Below, in pieces: positions 49,413 to 58,929 of a DNA stretch of 64,000 nt (positions are counted from its first letter, which is position 1; the number at the start of each line of letters is the position of its first letter). Under the pieces are notes generated by a model, which did no database searches, was not told the origin of the DNA, and saw nothing but the letters and a program-made list of their open reading frames with translations. This DNA is from Ruegeria sp. PrR005 (GTDB lineage Bacteria; Pseudomonadota; Alphaproteobacteria; Rhodobacterales; Rhodobacteraceae). The position numbers and the translations under genes are program-made. The stretch covers positions 124,001 through 188,000 of the forward strand of contig NZ_JAAGOX010000054.1 of the NCBI RefSeq assembly GCF_010500245.1. The letters run 5' to 3'.

Positions 49413-50156
49413 ATGGACACGCTCTTCAAAGCTCTCAACGACCCCGCCCGCCGCGCCATTCTGGACCAGTTGCGCCAGAAGGACGGGCAAAGCCTGAGCG
49501 AGCTGGAAAGCAAGTTCGACATGACCCGGTTCGGGGTCATGAAACACCTCAAGCTGCTGGAGGAGGCGCATCTGGTCCTCACCCGGCGCGAGGGGCGGTT
49601 CAAATACCATTACCTCAACCCCCTGCCCTTGCAGGACATGATCAACCGCTGGGTGGCGCCCTTCCTGCAACCGCAGGCACAGGGGCTGGCCGCGCTGAAA
49701 GACAAATTGGAAACGGAGAACAGAATGGGAAAGCCCGATTTCATGATGCAGACATTCATCCGCTGCACGCAGGACGCGCTCTGGGCGGCGCTGACCGAGA
49801 CCGAACAGATGGCGGCCTATCACTTCCTCTGCAACGAGGTGCGCGGTGCCGTCTCGCCCGGCGAGACGGTCGAATTCATCACCCCAGCCGGGGGCGCCAT
49901 GCTGCGACAGGTAACCCGGCGGCTGGACCCGAAATCGCGCATCGAGATGAGTTTCGAGCCGCTTTTCATGGGACCGGGTGCCATGGCCTCTGAAATGGTC
50001 TATCTGATCGAGCCGCAGGGCGAGATCTGCAAGCTGACCATCGAGCACTACAACCTTGCCGCCGGGCAAGAGGGCATCGGCGAAGGCTGGGCGCGACTGG
50101 CCGCCTCGCTCAAGAGTTATCTGGAGACCGGAACCGCGTTGAAAGGGGCCGCATGA
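49413..50156 (+). CDS. ArsR-type regulator fused to a SRPBCC/AHSA1 domain
   Basis: 247 residues in two domains. Residues 1-90 form an ArsR winged helix (LFKALNDPARRAILDQLRQKDGQSLSELESKFDMTRFGVMKHLKLLEEAHLV). From about 110 on there is an AHSA1-like SRPBCC domain (FMMQTFIRCTQDALWAALTETEQMAAYHFLCNEVRG ... WARLAASLKSYLETG) that could bind a hydrophobic ligand. No metal-binding Cys pair is seen. So a one-protein ligand sensor is plausible. Coupled to the MAPEG gene by an ATGA overlap. Confidence 0.87.
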   Translation: MDTLFKALNDPARRAILDQLRQKDGQSLSELESKFDMTRFGVMKHLKLLEEAHLVLTRREGRFKYHYLNPLPLQDMINRWVAPFLQPQAQGLAALKDKLETENRMGKPDFMMQTFIRCTQDALWAALTETEQMAAYHFLCNEVRGAVSPGETVEFITPAGGAMLRQVTRRLDPKSRIEMSFEPLFMGPGAMASEMVYLIEPQGEICKLTIEHYNLAAGQEGIGEGWARLAASLKSYLETGTALKGAA

Positions 50157-50566
50157 TGGAGAGCTTTCCCACCGAACTGGGCATCCTCACCTGCCTGATG
50201 ATCCTCGCTGCCTCGCTCTGGATACCCTACGTCGTCGGCATCGCAACCGACCCCTCGCACGAAGAGGCCTTCGCCCGGCCCGCGCAGATCTCCAATCTGC
50301 GCCCCTGGGTACAGCGCGCCCACCGGGCACATCTGAACCTGTTGGAACAGGCGATGCCCTTTGCGGTACTGGTGCTGATCCTGGCGCTGATGAACGGGTT
50401 CTCGACGCTGACCTACTGGACTGCGATCGCCTTCTTCTGGATCCGGGTGCTGCACGCGGCGGGCATGATCTCGGGCTATGCCCGGATGCCACTGCGCCCG
50501 ATCCTGTTCAGCGCGGGATGGGTATGCACCCTGCTGATGGCCTATGCCATCTTTGCCGCGCGCTAA
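50153..50566 (+). CDS. MAPEG family membrane protein
   Basis: 137 residues, four hydrophobic segments: LGILTCLMILAASLWIPYVVG, LEQAMPFAVLVLILALMNGFS, LTYWTAIAFFWIRVLHAAGM and PILFSAGWVCTLLMAYAIFA. RAHLNLLEQAMPFA matches the glutathione-binding helix of MAPEG proteins. Likely a small membrane enzyme in glutathione or lipid metabolism; the specific reaction is not known. Regulated with the ArsR-SRPBCC protein before it. Confidence 0.85.
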   Translation: MMESFPTELGILTCLMILAASLWIPYVVGIATDPSHEEAFARPAQISNLRPWVQRAHRAHLNLLEQAMPFAVLVLILALMNGFSTLTYWTAIAFFWIRVLHAAGMISGYARMPLRPILFSAGWVCTLLMAYAIFAAR

Positions 50567-50576
50567 GCGTGTGGCC

Positions 50577-50625
50577 TACCCAAAGTTTCACGAAACTTTG
50601 GGTACAGACTTTCAGTGAAAGTCTG
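50577..50625. repeat. Two back-to-back perfect hairpins between the MAPEG gene and thrS
   Basis: TACCCAAAGTTT/AAACTTTGGGTA (50577-50604, loop CACG, 12 bp) then CAGACTTTC/GAAAGTCTG (50605-50625, loop AGT, 9 bp), adjoining each other without a gap. The first starts 11 bases after the MAPEG stop codon. No T-tract follows. Same architecture as the runs at 13925 and 38081, different sequence. Confidence 0.85.
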
Positions 50626-50724
50626 CTGCCTTGACTTCGTCTGCGGCCCCTGCCAAATCGGGCGGACACCATAACCCGCAACCGGGCGTTCAGTGGGCGC
50701 CAAACCGACGAGGAGCCGCCAGCC

Positions 50725-52671
50725 ATGGCCCAGATCTCTCTCACCTTTCCCGATGGCAATGCACGATCCTATGACGCAGGTGTCACGCCCGCGCAGGTCG
50801 CCGCCGACATCTCCACCTCGCTGGCGAAAAAGGCCATCTCGGCCACTGTCGACGGCAAGCATTGGGACCTGCAATGGCCGATCGCGGGTGACGCGCAGAT
50901 TGCCATTCACACCATGGCCGACGAGGCGCAGGCCAACGAGCTGGTCCGCCACGATCTGGCCCATATCATGGCCCGCGCTGTGCAGGAGATCTGGCCCGCC
51001 ACCAAGGTCACCATCGGCCCCGTCATCGAGAACGGCTGGTATTACGACTTCGACCGCGCCGAACCCTTCACCCCCGAAGATCTCGGCCTGATCGAGAAAA
51101 AGATGAAGGAAATCATCAACAAGCGCGAGCCCGTGACCACCGAGGTCTGGGAACGCACGCGTGCGATCGAATTCTACAAGGCTAATAACGAACCCTACAA
51201 GGTCGAGCTGATCGAGGCCATTCCCGGCACCGAGCCGATCCGTATGTACTGGCACGGCCACTGGCAGGACCTCTGCCGTGGCCCGCACCTGCAACACACC
51301 GGCCAGGTCCCCGGCGACGCGTTCAAGCTGATGTCCATCGCGGGCGCCTATTGGCGCGGCGACAGCAATCGCCCGATGCTGCAACGCATCTACGGCGTGG
51401 CCTTTACCGGCAAGGAAAAGCTGAAAGCCCACCTGCACATGCTGGAAGAGGCCGCCAAGCGCGACCACCGCAAGCTGGGCCGCGAGATGGACCTGTTCCA
51501 CATGCAGGAAGAGGCCCCAGGCCAGGTGTTCTGGCACCCCAACGGCTGGACGATCTATACCGAGTTGCAGGACTATATGCGTCGCCAGCAGCGCAAGGGC
51601 GGCTATGTCGAGGTGAACACGCCCCAGGTCGTCGACCGCAAGCTGTGGGAGCGCTCGGGCCATTGGGAAAAATACCAGGAGAACATGTTCATCGTCGAAG
51701 TGGACGAGGAACACGCCCGCGAAAAGGCGGTCAATGCGCTCAAGCCGATGAACTGCCCCTGCCACGTGGAAATCTTCAAGGTCGGGCTGAAATCCTATCG
51801 CGACCTGCCACTCCGGATGGCCGAGTTCGGCTCGTGCAACCGCTACGAGCCCTCGGGCGCGCTGCATGGCATCATGCGGGTGCGCGGGTTTACCCAGGAT
51901 GATGCGCATATCTTCTCGACCGAAGAGCAGATCGAGGCCGAAACAGCGGAATTCATCCGTTTCCTCAGCGCGATCTACAAGGACCTCGGTTTCGAAAGCT
52001 TCAAGGTCAAGTTCTCGGACCGGCCCGACACCCGCGCCGGGTCCGACGCGGTCTGGGACAAGGCCGAAAGCGCCCTCTTGTCTGCCACCCGCGCCGCCGG
52101 GATCGAACCCGAACTCAATCCGGGCGAAGGCGCCTTCTATGGGCCGAAACTGGAATTTGTGCTGACGGACGCCATCGGGCGCGACTGGCAATGCGGCACC
52201 TTCCAGGTCGATTTCGTGCTGCCCGAGCGGCTGGACGCCACCTATATCGGCGCCGACGGGGCCAAGCATCGCCCGGTCATGCTGCACCGCGCGACGCTGG
52301 GCTCGTTCGAGCGGTTCATCGGCATCCTGATCGAGGAACACGCGGGCAAGCTGCCCTTCTGGCTGGCCCCGCGCCAGGTGGTGGTCGCCTCGATCACCTC
52401 GGAGGCGGATGACTATGTGAATCAGGTGGTGGCCGAACTGCGCGCCGCAGGCGTCCGGGCCGAGGCCGACACCCGCAACGAAAAGATCAACTACAAGGTT
52501 CGCGAACATTCGGTGGGCAAGGTGCCGGTGATCCTTGCCGTCGGTCAGCGCGAAGTCGAGGAACGCACCGTCAGCGTCCGTCGCCTGGGCGAAAAGGAAA
52601 CCCGCGTGCAGCCGCTCGCGGATGTTACAAAAGAGCTGGCGCGCGCCGCGACACCGCCCGACCTGCTGTAA
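50725..52671 (+). CDS. thrS: Threonine--tRNA ligase
   Basis: 648 residues. An N-terminal TGS domain ([28 protein letters not shown]), an editing domain ([28 protein letters not shown], zinc-like HxxxH...), the class II core with [11 protein letters not shown] (zinc Cys) and [34 protein letters not shown], and an anticodon-binding domain at the end. Standard length. It is followed by a terminator. Confidence 0.97.
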   Translation: MAQISLTFPDGNARSYDAGVTPAQVAADISTSLAKKAISATVDGKHWDLQWPIAGDAQIAIHTMADEAQANELVRHDLAHIMARAVQEIWPATKVTIGPVIENGWYYDFDRAEPFTPEDLGLIEKKMKEIINKREPVTTEVWERTRAIEFYKANNEPYKVELIEAIPGTEPIRMYWHGHWQDLCRGPHLQHTGQVPGDAFKLMSIAGAYWRGDSNRPMLQRIYGVAFTGKEKLKAHLHMLEEAAKRDHRKLGREMDLFHMQEEAPGQVFWHPNGWTIYTELQDYMRRQQRKGGYVEVNTPQVVDRKLWERSGHWEKYQENMFIVEVDEEHAREKAVNALKPMNCPCHVEIFKVGLKSYRDLPLRMAEFGSCNRYEPSGALHGIMRVRGFTQDDAHIFSTEEQIEAETAEFIRFLSAIYKDLGFESFKVKFSDRPDTRAGSDAVWDKAESALLSATRAAGIEPELNPGEGAFYGPKLEFVLTDAIGRDWQCGTFQVDFVLPERLDATYIGADGAKHRPVMLHRATLGSFERFIGILIEEHAGKLPFWLAPRQVVVASITSEADDYVNQVVAELRAAGVRAEADTRNEKINYKVREHSVGKVPVILAVGQREVEERTVSVRRLGEKETRVQPLADVTKELARAATPPDLL

Positions 52672-52691
52672 CAATTCTCACAAAAGACGTG

Positions 52692-52730
52692 CAGGCCAGC
52701 CTCCTCACCGGGGGCTGGCCTGTAACATTT
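52692..52730 (+). terminator. Terminator of thrS
   Basis: CAGGCCAGCC/GGCTGGCCTG around an 11-base loop (52692-52722), followed by TAACATTT. A weak T-run, so termination may be partial. Confidence 0.65.
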
Positions 52731-52892
52731 CGGGGGGTTGTCAAAAGAATCCCTTTGTTTACGGCGTGACTTGCCCAAGAATTCTGACAGGAATGTGAGA
52801 CACGGGGTCGTGAATTCAAACACGCATCCACCCACACTACCTTTGACTTGTCCAAGACGAAAACATCACACGATCATGAAGGGATGAACGAG

Positions 52893-53198
52893 ATGTCGAA
52901 CACCACGAAGACCCTGGCCATCGCGGGCGCCGTAGCTGCCGCGCTTTCCGCAGCCACTGTCACCACTGCCAGCGCCCAGGCCAAGGAAAAGTGCTATGGC
53001 GTATCGCTGGCCGGCAAGAACGACTGCGCCGCAGGCCCCGGCACCACCTGCGCCGGCACTTCGACCGTGGATTACCAGGGCAACGCCTGGACACTGGTTG
53101 ACGCTGGCACCTGTGCTACCATCGAACTGCCCGCACAGGCCGATGGCTCGGCACGCAAGGGCTCGCTCGAAGCGCTGACCCGCGACCTGCCCGCATAA
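52893..53198 (+). CDS. bufA1: BufA1-family bufferin precursor (DUF2282)
   Basis: 101 residues. A signal peptide ([25 protein letters not shown]) is followed by a core with four cysteines at 34, 45, 53 and 74: [26 protein letters not shown], then [15 protein letters not shown]. This is the bufferin-1 pattern. By family, MNIO enzymes convert Cys residues to thiooxazoles and the exported product binds copper. The ATG at 52893 is used; an ATG three codons upstream is possible. It is followed by a terminator-like hairpin and bufB, bufC, doxX. Confidence 0.93.
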   Translation: MSNTTKTLAIAGAVAAALSAATVTTASAQAKEKCYGVSLAGKNDCAAGPGTTCAGTSTVDYQGNAWTLVDAGTCATIELPAQADGSARKGSLEALTRDLPA

Positions 53199-53214
53199 GA
53201 CCCAACACCTTCAG

Positions 53215-53247
53215 GGGGCGGGCCGCCCACCGGCCCGCCCCTTTTCC
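53215..53247 (+). terminator. Attenuator-like hairpin between bufA1 and bufB
   Basis: GGGGCGGGCC/GGCCCGCCCC around seven bases (53215-53241), followed by TTTTCC. It would let the precursor peptide be made in greater amount than the modification enzymes behind it. Confidence 0.75.
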
Positions 53248-53279
53248 TACCCCGCCGGGATTGCCGAAAGGACGATGTC

Positions 53280-54137
53280 ATGCTGGATGCTTCTCGCGCC
53301 CCGAACGGCCTGCCGTCCGTACCCGGCGTCGGCTACAAGCCACAGCATTTCGCCGAGATCCTCGATGCGCCCGGTCCGGTCGGCTGGCTGGAAATCCATG
53401 CCGAGAACTACATGGGCGACGGCGGCCGCCCGCTGGCGCAGCTGCGCCATCTGTCCGAGCGGTTCCCGATCTCGGTGCATGGCGTCGGCCTGTCCATCGG
53501 TGGCGCGGGTCCGCTCGACCCTGATCACCTGGCCCGGCTGAAACACCTCGTAAGCTGGCTGAACCCGGCCAGTTTCTCGGAACATCTGGCCTGGTCCACC
53601 CATGACAGCCATTTTCTCAATGACTTGCTGCCGCTGCCCTATACCGATGCCACCCTGATCCGCCTCTGCGATCACATCGACCAGGTGCAGGACGTGGTTG
53701 GCCGCCGGATGCTGCTGGAAAACCCCTCCTCCTACCTCGCCTTTGCCGAAAGCACCTGGTCCGAGCCCGATTTCCTGCGCGAAATCTCCCGGCGCACCGG
53801 CTGCGGATTGCTCCTCGACGTCAACAACGTCTTTGTCTCGGCCACCAATCTCGATTTCTCGCCACAGGGCTATATCGACGCCTATCCGCTGGAACACGTG
53901 GGCGAAATTCACCTGGGCGGCCATGACGAGGATCATGACGACCACGGTCGCCCGCTCTTGATCGACAGCCACGGGCGCGAGGTGGTGGACCCGGTCTGGT
54001 CCCTGCTCGATTTCGTGCTCGACCGATCAGGCCCGAAACCGATCCTGATCGAGTGGGACACCGACGTGCCCGACTGGCCCGTTCTGCGGGCCGAGGCCGC
54101 GCGCGCCCAAACCGCGCTGGAGCGCTTACCGGCATGA
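53280..54137 (+). CDS. bufB: MNIO-family bufferin maturase (DUF692)
   Basis: 285 residues with a TIM-barrel metal-binding pattern: [22 protein letters not shown] (H67), SEHLAW (E101/H102), LLENPSSYL (E147), [12 protein letters not shown] (D180), [15 protein letters not shown] and LIEWDTD. MNIOs use a multinuclear iron centre to modify Cys of RiPP precursors. Its stop overlaps the bufC start by four bases. Start at 53280. Confidence 0.93.
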   Translation: MLDASRAPNGLPSVPGVGYKPQHFAEILDAPGPVGWLEIHAENYMGDGGRPLAQLRHLSERFPISVHGVGLSIGGAGPLDPDHLARLKHLVSWLNPASFSEHLAWSTHDSHFLNDLLPLPYTDATLIRLCDHIDQVQDVVGRRMLLENPSSYLAFAESTWSEPDFLREISRRTGCGLLLDVNNVFVSATNLDFSPQGYIDAYPLEHVGEIHLGGHDEDHDDHGRPLLIDSHGREVVDPVWSLLDFVLDRSGPKPILIEWDTDVPDWPVLRAEAARAQTALERLPA

Positions 54138-54916
54138 CCGTGACACAGGATGATTTCCATGCCGCTCTGCTCGATCCGGGCCGAGCGATCCCGGAGGGTC
54201 TGTGCGACGCCGACGCGCATCCGGCAGGCCGCCGGTTCAACGTCTACCGCAACAATGTCGCTGTGTCGCTGACCGAGGCGATGCACCAGGCCTTTCCGGT
54301 CATCGCCAAGCTGCTGGGCGCGCAGAACATGGACGGGCTCGCGGGACTCTTCCTTCGGCGCCATCCGCCGTCGACGCCGCTGATGATGTTCTACGGCGAG
54401 GCGTTTCCCGACTTCCTCGCCGGGATGGAACAGCTGTCGCACCTGGGTTACCTGCCCGATGTGGCGCGGCTCGAACTGGCGATACGCCAGTCCTACCATG
54501 CCGCCGACAGCACCCCGCTCGACCCAAAGGCGCTGTCCATCGACCCCGAGGCGCTGATGTCCGCGCGGCTGGACTTCGCCCCGGCCATGCGGCTGATCCG
54601 GTCGCCCTGGCCGATTCATGCGATCTGGCGGTTCAATACCGAGGACGGCGCGCCGAAGCCGCAACCGGGCGGTCAGGATGTGTTGATCACCCGGCCCGAA
54701 TACGACCCGATCCCACAGCCGCTGCCCCCCGGCGGCGGCGACTGGATCGAAGCCCTGCAAGCCGGTGCGACCATCGGCGCGGCCTATGAAGCCGCCGCCG
54801 AAACGACACCCGATTTCGACCTGGGCGCCACATTGGCCCTGCTCCTCCAGGGGGGCGCCCTCACCTCACTCACAGAGGAAGGACAAGAGCATGAACCCAC
54901 TCGTCTCGATCCATGA
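54134..54916 (+). CDS. bufC: BufC, partner of the bufferin maturase (DUF2063)
   Basis: 260 residues. The N-terminal half is the DUF2063 region: [69 protein letters not shown]. The C-terminal half is a beta-rich region with [24 protein letters not shown]. It delivers the precursor to BufB by family. Coupled to bufB by ATGA; it overlaps doxX by 26 bases. Confidence 0.9.
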   Translation: MTVTQDDFHAALLDPGRAIPEGLCDADAHPAGRRFNVYRNNVAVSLTEAMHQAFPVIAKLLGAQNMDGLAGLFLRRHPPSTPLMMFYGEAFPDFLAGMEQLSHLGYLPDVARLELAIRQSYHAADSTPLDPKALSIDPEALMSARLDFAPAMRLIRSPWPIHAIWRFNTEDGAPKPQPGGQDVLITRPEYDPIPQPLPPGGGDWIEALQAGATIGAAYEAAAETTPDFDLGATLALLLQGGALTSLTEEGQEHEPTRLDP

Positions 54917-55457
54917 CAAGGTCTTTGGCCTTGTCGAAACCGCCGGAACCTGGCTCTTGCCGCTGCTGGCCCGGTTCACCTTTGCCGCCGTGCTGCTGAT
55001 CTATTACTGGAACTCGGGCCTGACCAAGCTCGGCGATGGCATCCTTGGCCTGTTTAGCCCCTCGATCGGCGCCTACAGCCAGATCTTTCCCAAACAGCTG
55101 GAGGCGGTCGGCTATGACGTTTCGCAACTGGGCCTGTACCACTGGGCCGTGGTCATGGCGGGTACCTATGCCGAGTTCATCCTGCCGCCGCTGATCGTGA
55201 TCGGCCTGTTCACCCGGCTGGCCGCCCTCGGCATGATCGGCTTTGTGGTGGTGCAGTCGCTGACCGATGTCTACGGCCATGGCGCCACCGATCTGGCCAC
55301 GCTGGGCGCCTGGTTCGACAACCAGTCCGGCAGCGTGATCATGGACCAGCGCCTGTTCTGGGTTTTCACCCTTGGTATCCTGGTGATCCGGGGCGCGGGC
55401 GCCCTGTCGGTCGACGCGCTGCTGCGCAACCGCGCCCAAAGCACCGCCATGGCCTGA
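54891..55457 (+). CDS. DoxX-family membrane protein of the bufferin operon
   Basis: 188 residues with four helices: WLLPLLARFTFAAVLLIYYWNSGLTKLG, YHWAVVMAGTYAEFILPPLIVIGLFTRLAALGMIGFVVVQ, FWVFTLGILVIRGAGALSVD. The DoxX motif YWNSGLTKLGDG is present. DoxX genes regularly close bufferin operons. GAAGGACAAGAG precedes the ATG, which lies inside bufC. Confidence 0.88.
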   Translation: MNPLVSIHDKVFGLVETAGTWLLPLLARFTFAAVLLIYYWNSGLTKLGDGILGLFSPSIGAYSQIFPKQLEAVGYDVSQLGLYHWAVVMAGTYAEFILPPLIVIGLFTRLAALGMIGFVVVQSLTDVYGHGATDLATLGAWFDNQSGSVIMDQRLFWVFTLGILVIRGAGALSVDALLRNRAQSTAMA

Positions 55458-55469
55458 CCCGCAAGGATC

Positions 55470-55491
55470 GGCCCGCGCATTGCGGGCCCTT
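55470..55491. terminator. Hairpin between doxX and the convergent membrane-protein gene
   Basis: GGCCCGC/GCGGGCC with loop GCATT (55470-55488), followed by CTTCC. It lies between two convergent stop codons (55457 and 55498). Confidence 0.6.
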
Positions 55492-55497
55492 CCCTGC

Positions 55498-55866
55498 TCA
55501 GAAATGCGCCTTTTCCTCGTCCGGCTTGCCGGCTGCCACCGCCAGAACACCGGCCACCCCGGCAAAGGCGATGGGGAACATCGTGAACACGTTGAAGCCA
55601 AAGGCATGGTACATGCCCGCCGCCGAGATCAGCAGCAGCACACCGCCCCACAGCGCCCGCGCCCGCGCCATCGCCCCGCCCGCAATCGCCAGCATCGGCG
55701 CGATGACCGAAGTCATCTGCACCAGATCGGTATTGGCCACCTGTTCGGCCACGCCCTCGATCTCGCCGAAATACTCCACCGCCTCGACATAGCCAAAGCT
55801 GACAAAGCCGACGAGCATACCGATCAAACCGGCAATGATACCAAGGACAAGCGCCGCATTGCGCAT
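55498..55866 (-). CDS. Small membrane protein of unknown function
   Basis: 122 residues, three to four helices: AALVLGIIAGLIGMLVGFVSFGY, MTSVIAPMLAIAGGAMARA, LWGGVLLLISAAGMYHAFGF and FPIAFAGVAGVLAVAAG. A short acidic stretch (EAVEYFGEIEGVAEQVANTD) sits between helices 1 and 2. No family is assigned. It follows the ArsC-like gene on the minus strand by 44 bases, perhaps in one transcript. Confidence 0.75.
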   Translation of the reverse strand: MRNAALVLGIIAGLIGMLVGFVSFGYVEAVEYFGEIEGVAEQVANTDLVQMTSVIAPMLAIAGGAMARARALWGGVLLLISAAGMYHAFGFNVFTMFPIAFAGVAGVLAVAAGKPDEEKAHF

Positions 55867-55910
55867 TGGGTGACCTCCAATTCAGATACCGGGTTCACAT
55901 AGGCCCCCAT

Positions 55911-56228
55911 TCAGTCCACGCCAAGGGCGCGCCGGGTGTCAGGGGTCCAACCCAGGTAAAATTCCCCCCCGGCCTCGATCAGCGGCCGCTTCATCAACGC
56001 CGGGTGCCCGGCGATCAGGTCCAGCGGGTCGCGCGCCCGCTCTGCCTCGTCCAGCCCCCGCCATGTGGTCGAACGGGTGTTGAGCAGCGCTGCGCCGAAT
56101 TCCGCCCATGCGCGTGCCAGAACCTCCTTGCCGATCCCATCGTCGCGAACATCGACCAGACGCGCATTCGGCAATGCTTTCAGAGCCTTGCGGCACGTGT
56201 CACAGTTCTTCAACCCGTAGATCAGCAT
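55911..56228 (-). CDS. ArsC/Spx-family thioredoxin-fold protein
   Basis: 105 residues: MLIYGLKNCDTCRKALKALPNARLVDVRDDGI with CxxC (C9/C12), then STTWRGLDEAERARDPLDLIAGHPALMKRPLIEAGGEFYLGW. RPL(I) is the usual ArsC/Spx landmark. It could be an arsenate reductase-like or redox protein; no arsenic genes are near. The ATG at 56228 follows GGAGG; the frame is open upstream without sense. Confidence 0.87.
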   Translation of the reverse strand: MLIYGLKNCDTCRKALKALPNARLVDVRDDGIGKEVLARAWAEFGAALLNTRSTTWRGLDEAERARDPLDLIAGHPALMKRPLIEAGGEFYLGWTPDTRRALGVD

Positions 56229-56443
56229 GAAACCTCCATCCTTTCCGCCCAAATATCGTGCAAAATGAACCGGGCACAGTCCCTTTTTCTTGATTTTTGG
56301 CGGCACCGTGCAATCTTGAGGCCGGATCCGGTGTTTACCACCCTCTGACCCGGCACAAGGGGAAGAGCCCGGTCGCCACCGGCCACCCGCCCATGGCCCC
56401 GCATATTCGGGGACGATTTGAATGTCAGAAGGAGACACGGGAC

Positions 56444-56650
56444 ATGCCTACCGGCACCGTGAAATGGTTTAACGCAACTAAAGGTTATGGGTTTATTGCC
56501 CCCGACGGCGGCGGCAAGGATGTTTTTGTCCACATTTCGGCTGTCGAGCGGTCCGGTTTGACCGGTCTGGCCGACAATCAGAAAGTGTCGTTCGAGTTGC
56601 AAGACGGCCGCGACGGCCGTCAGATGGCCGCAGACATCAAGCCGTTGTAA
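56444..56650 (+). CDS. Cold-shock domain protein
   Basis: 68 residues: TGTVKWFNATKGYGFIAPDGGGKDVFVHISAVERSGLTGL, with the two RNA-binding motifs (KGYGFI and DVFVHIS). It binds single-stranded RNA. GAAGGAGACACGGGAC precedes the ATG. About 215 bases separate it from the divergent ArsC-like gene, so a long leader is possible. Confidence 0.95.
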   Translation: MPTGTVKWFNATKGYGFIAPDGGGKDVFVHISAVERSGLTGLADNQKVSFELQDGRDGRQMAADIKPL

Positions 56651-56677
56651 ATCCACGGCAGAATCACGTCAGGGGTT

Positions 56678-56706
56678 CGGCGGCCAGCGGCCGCCGGCCT
56701 GTTTTT
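56678..56706 (+). terminator. Terminator of the cold-shock gene
   Basis: CGGCGGCC/GGCCGCCG with loop AGC (56678-56696), followed by GCCTGTTTTT. It lies between the cold-shock gene and the convergent thyX. Confidence 0.85.
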
Positions 56707-56751
56707 ATGTCCTGAAACCCGGCTGGACCGTGTCAACCGGTCGCTCCGCTA

Positions 56752-57663
56752 TCACGACCGGCCGATGACGTCCTGGAACTCGCGCCATTCGCGCGCCGAC
56801 AGGCCCGAGTTCTCCTGCGTGACCGTTTCCCCCGCCAGCATCCGGCGCAGGCTGTCGACCATCTGCGCCGACAGGTTTACCGCGCCCAGCCGGTAATCCT
56901 CGAACGCCTTGTAGGCGAACGGCACCCAGTCGGCGACGATCCGGCACATGGTTTCGGCATAGACCCGGATCTCGTACTGGGCATGCGCGTCGGCACGCAG
57001 CCGCAGGAAATGGAACAGGTTGTGCAGGTCCACCTTCCAGTACCACTGAGTATAGATACTCGCAGGCAGGTTCATCCGCGCCAGTTCGCGCGCCAGCCCC
57101 TGCTGGCCCTCCTGCCCGATCATCGCCTCGTAATTATCATAGCAGCGGGCGCTGTCGGCCTTGAGGATCTCCAGAACCCGCGCCGCCTCGGCGCCTTCCA
57201 GCGTGTCGCCACGCCCCTGATTGTTGACCGCAGATTGCGCCGCCACATGTTCCGGCGCCGGGATATAGAACTCGCGGTCCAGGATCGAATAGCGCGCCGA
57301 ATATTCGTTCACATTCGCGGTCCGGTGCCGGATCCACTGCCGCGCGACAAACACCGGCAGCTTCACATGCAGCTTGATTTCACACATCTCGAACGGGGTC
57401 GAATGCCAGTGCCGCATCAGATAGCGGATCAGCCCCTCGTCGTTCTGCACCGATTTGGTGCCCTTGCCATAGCTGACCCGCGCCGCCTGGCAGATCGCCG
57501 CATCGTCGCCCATATAGTCGATCACCCGAACAAAGCCATGGTCCAGCACCGGGTGCGCGGTATAGAGATGCTCTTCCATGCCCGGCGAAACCACTCGCCG
57601 CGTCGTCGCTGTCTGCGCCCGCTGGGCATCGATCTCGGCCAATTGCTCAGGCGATAGCGGCAT
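56752..57663 (-). CDS. thyX: Flavin-dependent thymidylate synthase
   Basis: 303 residues. The ThyX motif [18 protein letters not shown] (RHRxxS type with extra residues) is present, plus [24 protein letters not shown] and [18 protein letters not shown]. It makes dTMP with FAD and methylene-THF. The start at 57663 follows AAAGGA; the frame is open a further 60 codons upstream without support. Confidence 0.95.
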   Translation of the reverse strand: MPLSPEQLAEIDAQRAQTATTRRVVSPGMEEHLYTAHPVLDHGFVRVIDYMGDDAAICQAARVSYGKGTKSVQNDEGLIRYLMRHWHSTPFEMCEIKLHVKLPVFVARQWIRHRTANVNEYSARYSILDREFYIPAPEHVAAQSAVNNQGRGDTLEGAEAARVLEILKADSARCYDNYEAMIGQEGQQGLARELARMNLPASIYTQWYWKVDLHNLFHFLRLRADAHAQYEIRVYAETMCRIVADWVPFAYKAFEDYRLGAVNLSAQMVDSLRRMLAGETVTQENSGLSAREWREFQDVIGRS

Positions 57664-57862
57664 CGGGGGTCCTTTCACTAGATGAGTCGCCACAATACTA
57701 TATCTTGCATTATTAGCCACCGAAACCGCGACATAAGGTATGGCTTTTTGGGCACCCTCTGGGGACAAACCCAAGCCCTGCACTCGAACCATTTGACTTT
57801 CCACAACCAAAGCCAGACTATGACTGAAAAATCTCTCTAACAAAGAGCAGAGGCAGGCAGTG

Positions 57863-58921
57863 ATGAGACCCTATTTCGTTGCACTGGCAACGTTCGTTGC
57901 GTTGTCCGCATGTGGCGGATCGGATGCAGTTTTCGGAACAGACGACGGCACCGATACCGGATCAGGCAGCGGCAGCGGCGGCGGTACGGATACCGGCAAT
58001 CCAATCAACAGCGATCGCACGGTACCGCCCGGCACCGCATCGCCCTCGCCTGCCGTCGCCATCTTCCGGTCCGAACCGACCAGCACCGACGGAACCTATG
58101 ACGGCAACGGTTTCGCTCGCGACATCAGCTATAATTCCGCCAACGACACCTTCACGGTGGACAATCTCGGCTTTGATGGCGACAACACCTATTCCCGCGG
58201 CACCGCCGTCAGCAGCCTCGGGCCCTTCGCCGTGTACGAGGCGGACGCCCAATACCTTGACAGCTTCGATGGCACCCCGATCAACCAGTTCACCCACCGG
58301 GCCATCTACGGCGTGTCCACCTCGGGCAATACTCAATTCGCCATCGTCCGCACGGGCGCCTATGCCGGCTATGGCTTCGGCGGTTTCATCTACCAGCGCG
58401 ACAATAACGTGACCTTGCCAACCACCGGTCAGGCAGAGTTCAACGGAAAGATCTCCGGCTTGCGCGACTACAACGGGGCGGCCCGCCTTGAATACACCAC
58501 AGGCGATATCGAGATCGCCATCGACTTTGACGATTTCAATGATTCCACCGGCACGCGCGGCGACGCGGTCCGCGGCGTCATCAGCAATCGCCGCATCTAT
58601 GACATCGACGGCAATGAAGTGACGTCAGACGTGCTGGCCCGCGTGAACGCTAAAAACAACATCACGCTGTCCAGCATTCCGGCCGCGACCTTTGCCGTAG
58701 GCCCGGGCGTCATGGACGATAACGGCGAAATCATCGGCACCCTGCAAAGCTACTATGTCGACTCGAACGGCCAGACACAGACCTTCGAGGAAGGCAATTA
58801 CTACGCCATCGTGTCCGGCGCCAATGTCGACGAAATCGTCGGCGTGGTCGTGCTGGAATCTACCAAGGATTCGATAGCGTCTACCGTTCGCGAGACCAGC
58901 GGCTTCATCGTCTACAACTGA
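57863..58921 (+). CDS. Slam-dependent TbpB-like surface lipoprotein
   Basis: 352 residues. Lipobox LSAC with C17, then a Gly/Ser/Thr/Asp-rich linker (to about residue 50). The rest is strand-rich: [51 protein letters not shown] and [24 protein letters not shown], like the beta-barrel lobe of TbpB-type lipoproteins. It is followed by a Slam gene 8 bases later, so it is the probable client, displayed on the outer surface. The ligand is unknown. ATG at 57863 is used; the codon before it (GTG) is possible. Confidence 0.82.
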   Translation: MRPYFVALATFVALSACGGSDAVFGTDDGTDTGSGSGSGGGTDTGNPINSDRTVPPGTASPSPAVAIFRSEPTSTDGTYDGNGFARDISYNSANDTFTVDNLGFDGDNTYSRGTAVSSLGPFAVYEADAQYLDSFDGTPINQFTHRAIYGVSTSGNTQFAIVRTGAYAGYGFGGFIYQRDNNVTLPTTGQAEFNGKISGLRDYNGAARLEYTTGDIEIAIDFDDFNDSTGTRGDAVRGVISNRRIYDIDGNEVTSDVLARVNAKNNITLSSIPAATFAVGPGVMDDNGEIIGTLQSYYVDSNGQTQTFEEGNYYAIVSGANVDEIVGVVVLESTKDSIASTVRETSGFIVYN

Positions 58922-58929
58922 GGCGCATC

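Noticed and set aside
52720-52745. TGTAAC ... TGTC as an ECF sigma-type promoter for bufA1
   Set aside because: Spacing between the elements is too short for an ECF promoter and TGTAAC belongs partly to the thrS terminator; it is also far from the start codon.
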